A DNA stretch of 64,000 bases from Bacilli bacterium. GTDB taxonomy: Bacteria; Bacillota_I; Bacilli_A; RFN20; CAG-288. Below the pieces are notes generated by a model that saw nothing but the letters and a program-made list of their open reading frames with translations, had not been told where the DNA came from and made no database searches. Positions 52,592 to 60,964 of the stretch are shown in pieces (the first letter of the stretch is position 1; each line of letters starts with the position of its first letter). The stretch is from the NCBI GenBank assembly GCA_900770925.1, contig CAAGLY010000025.1, positions 1-64,000 of the forward strand, given 5' to 3'. A program made the translations under genes and the position numbers.

Positions 52592-53047
52592 TTAACCGAT
52601 AACGGCAAAATAGAGAGGGATATCCTGAGTAAGAGTACTTACTTTCTCTTTATCATAAGTAAGCGGACTAAGGGAAGTATAGTAGCGAAGAGCCACTCCC
52701 CCATCTCCGAATATATCCTTAGGCGAATAATTATCGCATTCATCATCTGGTAGATTTTTATCCGTTAATTTAGTTCCGTATGGATAAGCCTTCATGAAGC
52801 GGTAATCTACCTCTTCATGAATCTGAAACGTCTCCTCGCCAACTTCATCAACATAAATCTGGAAGTAGTAGACATTTACTGTGTTTGGTTTTGCTTCTTC
52901 TCCTGCTGTTGTCACTTCTTCAGAATATGATTCAGAGACAGAAGCTTCTTGAATCGGTGTTACAGAATTGACATGACTATTCTTATCTTCGGCTGTACAG
53001 CTAAAGAGGAAAAGCGGTAATAGATACAGACATAATCTCTTTTTCAT
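52592..53047 (-). CDS. Small lipoprotein, tandem paralogue 2
   Basis: 151 residues from ATG 53047, chosen because AGGAGG lies 7-9 bases before it; a longer frame begins 14 codons upstream. Signal peptide KKRLCLYLLPLFLFSC with Cys 17 as the lipid site. Paralogue of 52123-52578: NTVNVYYFQIYVDEVGEE, KAYPYGTKLTDKNLPD, LRYYTSLSPLT, TLTQDIPLYFAVIG. The gap between the two is 13 bp, so they are co-transcribed with this gene first. Function unknown. Confidence 0.75.
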   Translation of the reverse strand: MKKRLCLYLLPLFLFSCTAEDKNSHVNSVTPIQEASVSESYSEEVTTAGEEAKPNTVNVYYFQIYVDEVGEETFQIHEEVDYRFMKAYPYGTKLTDKNLPDDECDNYSPKDIFGDGGVALRYYTSLSPLTYDKEKVSTLTQDIPLYFAVIG

Positions 53048-53365
53048 TTGGGTTCCTCCTATTCTGGGTAACAAAATGATAGCATGCATGAATAAAGAGA
53101 TAAGACTTCTCCTGTTCTTGATAAAAAAGGTAATGAAGAGCCGAAAGTCTCAGCCATTCTGATAATAATCGGAAAAAAACAAACACATTACAAAAAAAGA
53201 AACCGCTTACAGAACCTGCGTCATACCCTGATTTCACATAAAAATAATTTGAATTCAAAAGAAACGTACTTCCATTCCGTCCAACTATCAGAATTCTGAA
53301 ACATTGCCCTTAGATGCAGGACTTTCTGTCTGTTTTCTTTTCGATGATTGTCAAAGATAGGGGAT
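53048..53365. promoter_or_regulatory. Intergenic region before lipoprotein pair
   Basis: 318 bp, AT-rich; must hold the promoter for the minus-strand lipoprotein pair. No convincing -35/-10 pair was resolved, and no gene is seen. An open minus-strand frame across 53001-53258 has no start signal. Confidence 0.35.
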
Positions 53366-53396
53366 AGAAAAAGCCCGGCAGCTAAACCGGGCTTAT
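53366..53396 (-). terminator. Rho-independent terminator after superoxide reductase
   Basis: On the minus strand AAGCCCGG / CCGGGCTT stem, loop TTTAGCTG, followed by TTTTTC. Confidence 0.85.
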
Positions 53397-53402
53397 CTGT
53401 TC

Positions 53403-53768
53403 TTACTTAGCTTCAGCGACCCAGAGACCATGAAGATTGCAGTATTCGTAGACCTTTTCTAATTTCTCGCCTTCGGCAAGGGTGAAGTCTGCTTTCGGTT
53501 CTCCTAACGGATCAAGCTGCTTCCTCTCTGCTTTCTGATTAGTCACGATAGCAATAAAGGCAATATGATGGGCTTCTGTCCTTGGATGTAAGACAGAACC
53601 GACTTCGACATGGATCTGATTATCCTTTACCTGGAAAACAGGAACGTGTTTTTCTTTTGCGGCATCGGTGGTATTTGCTATTAATTCCACCCCATTCTCA
53701 TCCGCTTTTCCAAGCAGGGATAAGGTTACCTTTCCTGTCTCTTTGTTTTTGTAGAATTTAACTTCCAT
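53403..53768 (-). CDS. Superoxide reductase without desulforedoxin domain
   Basis: 121 residues. Reduces superoxide to peroxide at a mononuclear Fe centre, protecting anaerobes. The four His/one Cys iron ligands are present: His 41 (EKHVPV), His 61 and His 67 (HP-AGG-TEAHHI; family HPMTEEHYI), and Cys 110, His 113 (YCNLHGLW). The N-terminus keeps the length of desulfoferrodoxin, but all four Cys of the first iron site are gone (FYKNKETGKVTLSL where FYKCxxCG is usual), so only the catalytic centre remains. Precedes the TM2-type gene upstream by 23 bp on the same strand. Confidence 0.93.
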   Translation of the reverse strand: MEVKFYKNKETGKVTLSLLGKADENGVELIANTTDAAKEKHVPVFQVKDNQIHVEVGSVLHPRTEAHHIAFIAIVTNQKAERKQLDPLGEPKADFTLAEGEKLEKVYEYCNLHGLWVAEAK

Positions 53769-53791
53769 TTGCTAACCTCCTTATTTATTAT

Positions 53792-54037
53792 TTAGCGGAA
53801 ATACTCACGGGCATCGAGCTCGTATTTCTTCTGGAAAGCCTTGATAATATCAAAAATATTCCAGATGACACCGATTCCGATGCAGGTGTAGAGAAACTTT
53901 ACTAAAGCGAACTTCCAAGCTCCCTTGAAGCTCTTTGCATAATAGAATTTATCGATCCCAAGCCAGCCGAAGAAAAATAGGATGACGATAAGCCAGGCAT
54001 CGAGTTTTTCTTCTTTGATTCCGTATTCTTCGTTCAT
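53792..54037 (-). CDS. TM2-domain membrane protein
   Basis: 81 residues. WLIVILFFFGWLGIDKFYYA then AWKFALVKFLYTCIGIGVIW form the TM2 signature: two membrane helices joined by a short loop, with GxD-(K/R)-FYxx and a downstream D(I)xxx. The C-terminal tail is cytosolic. Probably co-transcribed with the superoxide reductase 23 bp downstream. Function unknown; TM2 proteins are common small membrane proteins in Firmicutes. Confidence 0.82.
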   Translation of the reverse strand: MNEEYGIKEEKLDAWLIVILFFFGWLGIDKFYYAKSFKGAWKFALVKFLYTCIGIGVIWNIFDIIKAFQKKYELDAREYFR

Positions 54038-54130
54038 TGTGTTTATGTCCTTGTTTTTTTACAACTTAATTATAACCGATTTTGTTCTGTGTTTGATAGG
54101 TTAACGCTTGAAAAGGAATACTTATTAACG

Positions 54131-54219
54131 CAGATTAGCTAATGGACCAAAGAGAGCTAATCTGTGATTGAAGTTTAGGATAGGAAAGATGAATGTCCTA
54201 TTTTCCCTTTTTCTTTTTT
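54131..54219 (+). ncRNA. Candidate small structured RNA with terminator
   Basis: A perfect 10-bp inverted pair, CAGATTAGCT (54131-54140) and AGCTAATCTG (54155-54164), is followed by an ATAGGA/TCCTAT hairpin (54180-54201) and TTTTCCCTTTTTCTTTTTT. The two hairpins with a terminal T-run look like a short transcript ending in a terminator, in a 430-bp gap (54038-54469). Minus-strand codons ending at 54238 (GHEIELSVNGISYKG...) may be a decayed coding remnant. Neither is proven. Confidence 0.3.
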
Positions 54220-54469
54220 GATAAAAAGGAGGAAGCTCTATTCGGTCATATCTTCTCTGATTATCTGTTTCTCGGAGAAAGTGATATCCATGATTCTTGT
54301 TCCTAGGTATGAGCCTTTATAGCTTATTCCGTTCACGGATAATTCAATCTCATGGCCTAGAAGAAGACTAAAACAAAAATCACAATTTCTGCTTTACTGT
54401 ATCGGAACTTAAGTCTTGTATCTTTGGCAAATAATGGCTAAGCTATATAAGAAAACAGGAAACAAAGCA

Positions 54470-55123
54470 ATGGTCAAAATTTTTGTCACTGATCCGAATC
54501 AGAAAGAATTCGCCGCGAACACTTATGTTCTGGGAAAAGTCGGTGGATCCTGCGTCATTATTGATTTAGGTTCAACCGATAAAGGAATTACCGAATATAT
54601 CGATACCCACTACGAAAAAGTAGCCGGTATCCTTCTTACCCATGCTCATTTTGACCATATCCGCGGAATACCTAAACTATTAAGTCACTATAAGAAAAAG
54701 TATGATATCCCGGTTTATAGGAGCGAAGAGGATATTGCTCTTTTATCTGATCCGAGGAAGAACGGATGCGGAAGGACAAGAGAGAATATTTCAATGAATA
54801 TCAATCCGATTGCTGTTGAAGACGGAGAGACACTGAAGATCGGGAAGTATTCCTGCAAAGTCATTGCCACTCCTTTCCATACTGAAGGATCCCTCTGCTA
54901 TCTTTTTGAAGATGATAATGCTCTCTTTACCGGTGATACTCTCTTTGCCGGATCAGTCGGCCGTAGCGATTTGGCTACTAGTGACCCCTCAAAGAGGGAT
55001 GATTCCTTAAAGAAACTACTGTCTCTAAAATCTACTCTTGTCGTTTATCCAGGCCATGGACCAAGGACAAACTTAGGAAGAGAGGAACAGAGCAATCCGT
55101 ACCTCCTTTCTGTCAAGAAGTAA
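54470..55123 (+). CDS. MBL-fold metallohydrolase (glyoxalase II-like)
   Basis: 217 residues from ATG 54470 (MVKIFVTDPNQKEF), chosen because the fold begins there; two upstream in-frame starts exist (54434 ATG, 54416 TTG) but no good ribosome-binding site helps. Metal motif LLTHAHFDHIRG (HxHxDH), further His in PFHTEGSLCYL, Asp in LFTGDTLFAGS, and last His in VVYPGHGPRT: a complete binuclear site. RSDLATSDPSKRDDSLKKLL is typical of YcbL-type family members. Cytosolic hydrolase of thioesters or related compounds; substrate unknown. A terminator follows. Confidence 0.88.
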   Translation: MVKIFVTDPNQKEFAANTYVLGKVGGSCVIIDLGSTDKGITEYIDTHYEKVAGILLTHAHFDHIRGIPKLLSHYKKKYDIPVYRSEEDIALLSDPRKNGCGRTRENISMNINPIAVEDGETLKIGKYSCKVIATPFHTEGSLCYLFEDDNALFTGDTLFAGSVGRSDLATSDPSKRDDSLKKLLSLKSTLVVYPGHGPRTNLGREEQSNPYLLSVKK

Positions 55124-55126
55124 ACA

Positions 55127-55163
55127 AAAACAGCCTCTTTAGTTCAGAGGCTGTTTTCTTTTT
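55127..55163 (+). terminator. Rho-independent terminator after MBL hydrolase
   Basis: AACAGCCTCT / AGAGGCTGTT stem with a TTAGTTC loop and TTTTCTTTTT tail. Confidence 0.9.
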
Positions 55164-55240
55164 GACTTGGAAGCTATCTGTAGAAGACAACCTATTTAAC
55201 TCTTTATAGGCTGTCTTCTAGCAAAGAAGAAAATTAAGTT

Positions 55241-56851
55241 CTACTTTCCTTCCTTGGAATCGATTAAATCGGTGAGGAACTTGATTTCGTCCTCTTTCTT
55301 TAAGCGAGGGAACAGAGGAGAGGCTTCATTCAGAACAATGTTACCGAGTTTTCCGATTTCATGGACAGAAGCAAAGCTCCGGAGTTCCTCCGGAACATTT
55401 TCCTGGTCTAAGGCAGACTTTGTCTTGCCCGGCCTGATTGGCGAAAGGAGAATCGATCCGATACGGATAATCTCTGCTGCACAGTAGAGAGACTCCGCAA
55501 GAAGCTCTGTATTTCCTTTCTTGGCCTGTGACCAAGGAGCAATATCATCGAAGTACTTATTGCCAAGGGCAATAAGTTCCCTTGCTTTTGCCGTGCCATC
55601 GGTAATCTTCAGGTCTTCCCTATAAATCTTATACTGGTTGATTTTTTCCTGGACGTCCATATAGGCTTTCTTCGTTAAGTCAGACTGCGGTTCCTTAGAG
55701 GCAGGGATAACACCATTGAAGTATTTCTTGATCATCGAAAGCGTACGATTGACTAAGTTGCCGTAGGTGTTGGCAAGATCCGAGTTCCTCCGATCGACAA
55801 ACTGAAGAGGGGTAAAGGTTCCGTCTTTTCCGAATTCGATTTCCCGGACCCTATAGTAGCGGAGGGCATCGACTCCATAACGCTCGATAAGCGGATAAGG
55901 ACTCGGTGCATTGCCAAGGGATTTGGATAATTTGACACCGGAACGGGTCAGAAGAAGGCCGTGGACAATGACTTTGTCCGGTTCGCGGAGATTCAGTGCC
56001 TTTAAGAGAATCGGCCAGTAGATAGTGTGGAAGCGGGTGATGTCACGGCCGACAAGGTGGACAATCTCACACTCATCTCCCCAGAACGTCTTAAAGGGCT
56101 GATCATTTTCTGTCTTGTATCCTAAAGCAGAGATGTAGTTGAGCAGAGCATCGATCCAGACATAGATGACATGCTTAGGATCTTCTTTCGTCGGGATTCC
56201 CCAGGTGAAGGAAGTTCGGGTAATGCAGAGATCCTCTAATCCAGGTTTGATGAAAGTGTTGACCATCTCGTTGATCTTATCCTGTGCACAGAAGTCCGGA
56301 TGGGTCTGATAGAACTCTAAAAGCCACGGGACGAACTTCTTGACGTTAAGGAAGTAGGCTTTCTCAGAATCCCTGTGAACAGGACGATGACAGTCCGGGC
56401 ATAAGTGATTGCCTTTTTCATCGACAACGACCTGACTATCGGACCAGAAAGTTTCATCCGGTGTGCAATACCATCCCTTGTATTCGCCAAGGTAGATATC
56501 GCCTTTCTCTAATAATTCCGTAAAGACTTTCTGGACTAATTCGGTATGATAGGTATCGGTTGTCCGGACATACCAGTCATAAGAGATATCTAAAGCTTTC
56601 CAGACATCCTTGAAGGATTGGGCAATCTTGTCGACATAGGCTTTCGGCTCTAAACCGGCAGCTTCTGCCTTCTGCTGGATTTTCTGTCCGTGTTCATCAG
56701 ATCCGGTCCTGAAGCGGACATTGTATCCGGCAAGACGTTTGTAACGGGCAATGGTGTCTGCGCAGACGCAGCAATACGTGTGTCCGATGTGAATGTTTCC
56801 CGAAGCGTAGTAGATCGGGGTTGTGATATAAAAGTTCTTTTTCGTTTCCAT
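55241..56851 (-). CDS. metG: Methionyl-tRNA synthetase
   Basis: 536 residues, class I synthetase. HIGH motif in YYASGNIHIGHTY (residues 14-26), GSDEHGQKIQQKAEA, a partial zinc knuckle (HLCPDCHRPVH), and the KMSKS-type loop VKLSKSLGN (about 307). The C-terminal anticodon-binding helices read DLANTYGNLVNRTLSMIKKY; the extra tRNA-binding domain of long forms is absent. It charges tRNA-Met and, if AGG is read as Met, would also have to charge the tRNA with a CCU anticodon, so its anticodon pocket is of special interest. The GGAGGG site is 11 bases before ATG; -10 box at 56887-56892. Confidence 0.95.
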   Translation of the reverse strand: METKKNFYITTPIYYASGNIHIGHTYCCVCADTIARYKRLAGYNVRFRTGSDEHGQKIQQKAEAAGLEPKAYVDKIAQSFKDVWKALDISYDWYVRTTDTYHTELVQKVFTELLEKGDIYLGEYKGWYCTPDETFWSDSQVVVDEKGNHLCPDCHRPVHRDSEKAYFLNVKKFVPWLLEFYQTHPDFCAQDKINEMVNTFIKPGLEDLCITRTSFTWGIPTKEDPKHVIYVWIDALLNYISALGYKTENDQPFKTFWGDECEIVHLVGRDITRFHTIYWPILLKALNLREPDKVIVHGLLLTRSGVKLSKSLGNAPSPYPLIERYGVDALRYYRVREIEFGKDGTFTPLQFVDRRNSDLANTYGNLVNRTLSMIKKYFNGVIPASKEPQSDLTKKAYMDVQEKINQYKIYREDLKITDGTAKARELIALGNKYFDDIAPWSQAKKGNTELLAESLYCAAEIIRIGSILLSPIRPGKTKSALDQENVPEELRSFASVHEIGKLGNIVLNEASPLFPRLKKEDEIKFLTDLIDSKEGK

Positions 56852-56886
56852 ATGTAAGTGGTTCCCTCCTAAGTCGATTCCTGTAT

Positions 56887-56892
56887 ATTATA
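56887..56892 (-). promoter_or_regulatory. -10 box of metG
   Basis: TATAAT on the minus strand, 35 bp before the metG ATG, in a TTATAATATACAGG context. No T-box leader is apparent in the short upstream region. Confidence 0.55.
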
Positions 56893-57083
56893 AGGCAATC
56901 AGAAGAGAAACACGCGGATTGCATATGAAAAACAGAGGAGATTTTCTTCTTTTCCTTTCCTTCTTCAATTTATCCTGAATAATTGGCTAAAGCAAAGGGA
57001 AAACAAGCATTCCTTTCGAAAATATTACATTATAAGAGCTTGGTCTGCTCTTTCTTTTCCGTGGATTTTCATCCTTTTTTGAC

Positions 57084-57089
57084 TATAAT
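57084..57089 (+). promoter_or_regulatory. -10 box immediately before CBS gene
   Basis: TATAAT ends 9 bp before the ATG at 57099. A start site 7 bp downstream would fall on or next to the ATG, so the mRNA is likely leaderless. Confidence 0.6.
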
Positions 57090-57098
57090 AGACTAGTT

Positions 57099-57518
57099 AT
57101 GAACATCCTGTTTTTTCTAATTCCAAAAAGTCAGGTTGCTTATGCCGATGCTGATTCTTCGATCCGTCAGATCGTGGAAAAGCTTTCCTACCACCATTAT
57201 ACCGCCATCCCTCTATTGTCAAAGGACGGACATTATATCCGGACAATATCGGAAGGCGATATTTTTTGGTTTATTAAGGGACAGGAAGACTGGAATTACA
57301 AAAATGCGGAGAACACGCCTGCACTCAATGTTCCGGTACACCGGAAAATCGAATCCATCCGATTCGATGCGGACAGGGATGATCTTCTCCATCTAGCCAT
57401 CAACCAGAACTTTGTTCCGGTGCTGGATGAACGGGGTATCTTCATGGGAATCATCACCCGGAAGAGCATCATTCTCTATTTCGCTGAAAACAATAAAGAT
57501 ACAGAAAAGAAAGGATAG
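57099..57518 (+). CDS. CBS-domain protein (CbpB/DarB-like)
   Basis: 139 residues: MNILFFLIPKSQVAYADADS, then two CBS motifs, RQIVEKLSYHHYTAIPLLSK...ISEGDIFWF (about 24-63) and LLHLAINQNFVPVLDERGIF...ITRKSIILYF (about 95-132). The N-terminus MN(I)xFFLxPKS is characteristic of the small Firmicute CBS proteins that bind c-di-AMP or AMP and signal through partner proteins (CbpB/DarB). A TATAAT box only 9 bp upstream and no ribosome-binding site suggest a leaderless mRNA. Next to pyrG (9 bp gap). Ligand not proven. Confidence 0.8.
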   Translation: MNILFFLIPKSQVAYADADSSIRQIVEKLSYHHYTAIPLLSKDGHYIRTISEGDIFWFIKGQEDWNYKNAENTPALNVPVHRKIESIRFDADRDDLLHLAINQNFVPVLDERGIFMGIITRKSIILYFAENNKDTEKKG

Positions 57519-57527
57519 GCATCAGAT

Positions 57528-59144
57528 ATGGAAAAGTACATTTTCGTTACAGGCGGTGTTATCTCCGGTTTAGGAAAAGGTATTACCGCTGCTAGTTTAG
57601 GCCGTTTGCTTAAAGCCCGTGGCTATAAGGTAACCAGGCAGAAGTTCGATCCTTATCTCAATGTCGATCCTGGAACCAGGTCTCCGATCCAGCATGGTGA
57701 GGTTTTCGTCACTGATGACGGAACCGAAACCGATCTTGATTTAGGACATTATGAACGTTTTATCGATGAAAAGCTCGATAAGCATTCCAATGTCACGACC
57801 GGCAAAATCTATGAGACGGTTTTATCGAAAGAACGCCATGGTGATTACGGAGGAGGAACGGTACAAGTCATCCCCCATGTCACTAATGAAATCAAATCCC
57901 GTTTCCATCGTAACTTCAAGACGGATGAAACCGGAATTACGATCGTTGAAATCGGTGGTACTATCGGCGATATCGAATCCCAGCCTTTCTTTGAAGCCAT
58001 TCGTCAGTTCCGTCATGAAATCGGCGGTGAGAATGTCTGTATTGTCAGGGTCTCTTTGATTCCGTATCTCCATGCCAGTGATGAATTGAAGACAAAGCCG
58101 ACCCAGAGGGCTGTTAAGACTTTACAGTCTATGGGTTTACAGCCGGATATCATTGTCTGCCGCAGCGAGTACGAAATTCCGGACAATGTTATCGATAAGT
58201 TATCTCTTTTCTGTAACGTTCCTCCGTCACATGTCCTCCCTAACCTCAATGTCGAAAGCGTCTATGAACTTCCGCTTGTCTTAGAAAAGGAGCATCTTGC
58301 CCAGGCTGTCTGTGAGACTCTTCATATTCCTGCTCCGGAGCCGAACCTTTCCGGATGGGAGGCCATGGTCAAGAAGGTTAAGTCTTCTAAAGAGAAAATC
58401 AAGATCACCATGGTCGGAAAATACAGGGCTCTTCATGATGCCTATATTTCCGTTAATGAAGCTCTTAAGGCAGCAGGCTGGTTCTACAACAAGAAAGTTG
58501 AGATTGACTGGGTTGAATCCGAGAATGTCACTCCGGAGACAGTCGAAAGCATCCTTAAGGATTCCGATGGACTTCTTGTCCCTGGCGGATTCGGTTCCCG
58601 TGGTATTCCCGGAAGGCTTGAAGCAATCAAGTATGCCCGTGAAAACAAGATGCCGTTCCTTGGCATCTGTCTTGGAAGGCAGACGGCAATCATTGAATTT
58701 GCCCGTGATGTCCTTCACTTCAGTGATGCAAACTCCACTGAATTCGATTCTTCGACGAGGCATCCGGTCATTGCTTTAAGGCCGGAGCAGAACTCTGTCA
58801 AGAACTTAGGCGGAACGAGGCGTCTTGGCGCTTATCCCTGCCATCTTGATCCGAAATCGAAACCCTATCAGCTTTATGGAACGGAGAATATCTCTGAACG
58901 TCATCGCCATCGTTATGAAGTCAATAATGATTATCGCGAAGCCTTCAGGAAAGCAGGCCTTGTTCCGGTCGGCTTCTCTCCGGATCAGCATATTGTCGAA
59001 AGGATTGAGATTCCGTCTCATCCCTTCTTCGTTGCCACGCAAGCTCATCCGGAATTCAAATCCCGTCCTGACCGTCCGCATCCTCTCTTCAAGGGTCTGA
59101 TTGCTGCTGCAATCGACTACAAGAAAGCAAAGAAACACGCATAA
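57528..59144 (+). CDS. pyrG: CTP synthase
   Basis: 538 residues; amidates UTP to CTP with glutamine. N-terminal amidoligase (MEKYIFVTGGVISGLGKGIT; FVTDDGTETDLDLGHYERFI; VEIGGTIGDIESQPF) and C-terminal class-I glutaminase with Cys 381 in FLGICLG, and QAHPEFKSRP. Four canonical Met positions carry AGG: GT-SP (57678-57680), CLG-Q (58677-58679), GT-RLG (58818-58820) and VE-IE (59001-59003), while true Arg (CRS, HYERF) uses CGC/CGT. This gene is the clearest single exhibit for AGG = Met. A standard-code translation would show R there and suggest broken sites. Confidence 0.97.
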   Translation: MEKYIFVTGGVISGLGKGITAASLGRLLKARGYKVTRQKFDPYLNVDPGTRSPIQHGEVFVTDDGTETDLDLGHYERFIDEKLDKHSNVTTGKIYETVLSKERHGDYGGGTVQVIPHVTNEIKSRFHRNFKTDETGITIVEIGGTIGDIESQPFFEAIRQFRHEIGGENVCIVRVSLIPYLHASDELKTKPTQRAVKTLQSMGLQPDIIVCRSEYEIPDNVIDKLSLFCNVPPSHVLPNLNVESVYELPLVLEKEHLAQAVCETLHIPAPEPNLSGWEAMVKKVKSSKEKIKITMVGKYRALHDAYISVNEALKAAGWFYNKKVEIDWVESENVTPETVESILKDSDGLLVPGGFGSRGIPGRLEAIKYARENKMPFLGICLGRQTAIIEFARDVLHFSDANSTEFDSSTRHPVIALRPEQNSVKNLGGTRRLGAYPCHLDPKSKPYQLYGTENISERHRHRYEVNNDYREAFRKAGLVPVGFSPDQHIVERIEIPSHPFFVATQAHPEFKSRPDRPHPLFKGLIAAAIDYKKAKKHA

Positions 59145-59146
59145 TG

Positions 59147-59173
59147 GAAAAGCCGGCCATAAAGCCGGCTTTT
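59147..59173. terminator. Bidirectional Rho-independent terminator between pyrG and NERD genes
   Basis: AAAAGCCGGC / GCCGGCTTTT stem with a CATAAA loop; A-run and T-run on the two sides suit convergent genes on both strands. Confidence 0.85.
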
Positions 59174-59190
59174 AATCTGGTTTAGATTCT

Positions 59191-59919
59191 TTAATTCCGC
59201 TTGTGATGGGAAGCGATGTTCTTCCTATGCTCTTCCTTTGTGATTCCGTACTTCTGCCGAATAGATTCAAACTGTTCGGAGATAACTTTCACATAGTCTT
59301 CTCCGTACTGTCCTTCCTTAATTTTTTTGGTAAGGAAGAATTGAGCAGGAATCAGATGATAGAGGCAGGTGTCCTTGACACGGACCACAGTATCATCATT
59401 GGTAAAGATAACCATAGAAGTCCTTTCCGGAGGATCTGACGGGAACCTTTCTTTAAGGTGAATGATATGTTTTTCATTCTGCCTTAACGGATTCTTTACC
59501 ATGGTGCTTTCGAATGAACTGAACTTATCTTTTTTCCATAGATAGTCCGATGAATTGCCAGAAATAATCCCGCTCCAATTCTTTGTTTCGATAACAAATA
59601 CACCGCCCTTTGTAATCAGGATATGATCGATTTCAGAGGAGTATCCTTTATCATCCATAAAGCAGAAACTATTGAAACAGGTGCCACCGTATTTCCTGCA
59701 GATATTTTTGCACCTGTTCGCTACCTCTGCTTCACCTTCTTTTCCCGCTATTTCTTTTCGTCTAGCTGTTTCTTCTTCAAGCTGTTTTCTTAATCGTTTT
59801 TTGAAACTAGGCCGTTCCCGTTCAAGAGAATGATGGCGGACAATAAAAACAATAGCTAGGATAATTCCTAGACAGACACTTGCGATAAGTACAGCAAGTA
59901 CGAGATAAACAGCTCCCAT
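59191..59919 (-). CDS. NERD-domain membrane protein
   Basis: 242 residues from ATG 59919 (a TTG seven codons earlier is less likely). One N-terminal membrane helix (GAVYLVLAVLIASVCLGIIL), a basic linker, then a NERD nuclease-related domain: EAEVANRCKNICRKYGGTCF, SEIDHILITKGGVFVIETKN (D and E-x-K of the PD-(D/E)XK fold, about 105-125) and a C-terminal helix. NERD proteins are thought to process nucleic acids near the membrane; activity unproven. Convergent with pyrG. Shows no ribosome-binding site of note. Confidence 0.82.
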   Translation of the reverse strand: MGAVYLVLAVLIASVCLGIILAIVFIVRHHSLERERPSFKKRLRKQLEEETARRKEIAGKEGEAEVANRCKNICRKYGGTCFNSFCFMDDKGYSSEIDHILITKGGVFVIETKNWSGIISGNSSDYLWKKDKFSSFESTMVKNPLRQNEKHIIHLKERFPSDPPERTSMVIFTNDDTVVRVKDTCLYHLIPAQFFLTKKIKEGQYGEDYVKVISEQFESIRQKYGITKEEHRKNIASHHKRN

Positions 59920-59954
59920 TGTTGTGATTCTTAAGGTCAAGAGATAGGAAAGTA

Positions 59955-59990
59955 TAGAAAAAGGCCTCCCTAGAAAGGAGGCCGGATTTT
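59955..59990 (-). terminator. Rho-independent terminator after BusR-like gene
   Basis: Minus strand: GGCCTCC / GGAGGCC stem with a 7-base loop, then TTTTTC. Confidence 0.82.
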
Positions 59991-60000
59991 CAGTCAGTGA

Positions 60001-60651
60001 CTAAGCGTTCTCTCCCTGGTTGATGACGCCGTAGGTGAGGAAGGATAAGACACGGTCGTAGGTAAGGTTATCCTTGCCGACGAAGATTAATTTATCGCCT
60101 GCATGGAGAACGAAGTCCGGACCGACAGACTGCTTGGTGATGTTGTCGGAACCGACAACAGCAACGATAGTAGCTTCGGTGTAGTTCCAGAAGTAGACTT
60201 CGCCGACGGTCTTGCCGTTGATCCAGCTGTTCTGCGGAATTTCGACACTGGAGAACTTGACTGCTTCCGTAGTCTGGAAGGTGAAGGAGTCTTTCCTGTC
60301 GTCGATTGCTTCGTTGATCTTGGTCTGAAGATCTTTCTGCTCGTTCAGAAGCTTTTCAAGATTTGCGTATTTGTCCTTGATCTGAGTTTCTGCTTTCCAC
60401 TTATTAGCGAATTCCTGTGCGTGTAAAACGGAATCGACAAAGACACCGACACCACGTTTAGAAGAGACGACTTTCTCTTTTTCGAGAATGTTGAGAGCCT
60501 TACGGACAGTCTCCGGAGAGACGCCATAGGCGGCTCCTAAGATAGAACGTCCTTTTAAGAGCGTTCCTTCCGGATACTCACCGGTAAGGATCTTTCCGCA
60601 GACGTCCTGAGCAATCTTAATGTAACGGGGTGTACTTCTTTCTTTAGCCAT
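60001..60651 (-). CDS. GntR-RCK_C transcriptional repressor (BusR-like, c-di-AMP sensor candidate)
   Basis: 216 residues from ATG 60651, which follows GGAGG by 9 bases. N-terminal GntR winged helix (RYIKIAQDVCGKILTGEYPE, SPETVRKALNILEKEKVVSS, about 10-70), a helical dimerisation stretch (about 85-125), and a C-terminal RCK_C/TrkA_C domain (SSVEIPQNSWINGKTVGEVY, TKQSVGPDFVLHAGDKLIFV, about 140-205). This fusion is known from streptococcal BusR, which senses c-di-AMP and represses osmolyte import. Here the divergent neighbour is a DUF1189-like/DUF1538 operon, likely its target; a nearby CBS protein adds another c-di-AMP-type reader. Target inferred. Confidence 0.85.
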   Translation of the reverse strand: MAKERSTPRYIKIAQDVCGKILTGEYPEGTLLKGRSILGAAYGVSPETVRKALNILEKEKVVSSKRGVGVFVDSVLHAQEFANKWKAETQIKDKYANLEKLLNEQKDLQTKINEAIDDRKDSFTFQTTEAVKFSSVEIPQNSWINGKTVGEVYFWNYTEATIVAVVGSDNITKQSVGPDFVLHAGDKLIFVGKDNLTYDRVLSFLTYGVINQGENA

Positions 60652-60964
60652 ACAATGTTTCCTCCAAAACTTGTACGACAATTATAATTGAGAATTTTTG
60701 GAAAAACAATCATAGAAAAGAAAAAAGAATAGTTCCGACTTTCATTTTTCGATAAGTTGCTTATTAAAAATGTCCGAAAAAAGGGGCTTTTTTCCTACTT
60801 TATGGCTTTCGTAAATTTTCGTAGAATTCTGTTTTTCATCCTCTGTTGCTTCCCACTCTCTTTTTGAAATGTTTTTTCCTTTTCTTATGTTGTAAAAATA
60901 AGCTATTTATAAGATAATATATTGCTGAAAAATAGAGACGCATCTTGCTATAGAAGGTAATCAC
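60652..60964. promoter_or_regulatory. Divergent regulatory region of BusR-like and membrane operon
   Basis: 313 bp, AT-rich, no gene. An AAGATAATATA stretch near 60912 could contain the plus-strand -10; GAAGG precedes the ATG at 60965. An operator for the BusR-like repressor should lie here, but no clear palindrome was identified by eye. Confidence 0.35.

Noticed and set aside
58297..58779. 160-residue frames on both strands within pyrG
   Set aside because: pyrG is intact with all catalytic motifs; these are shadows of its codon bias.
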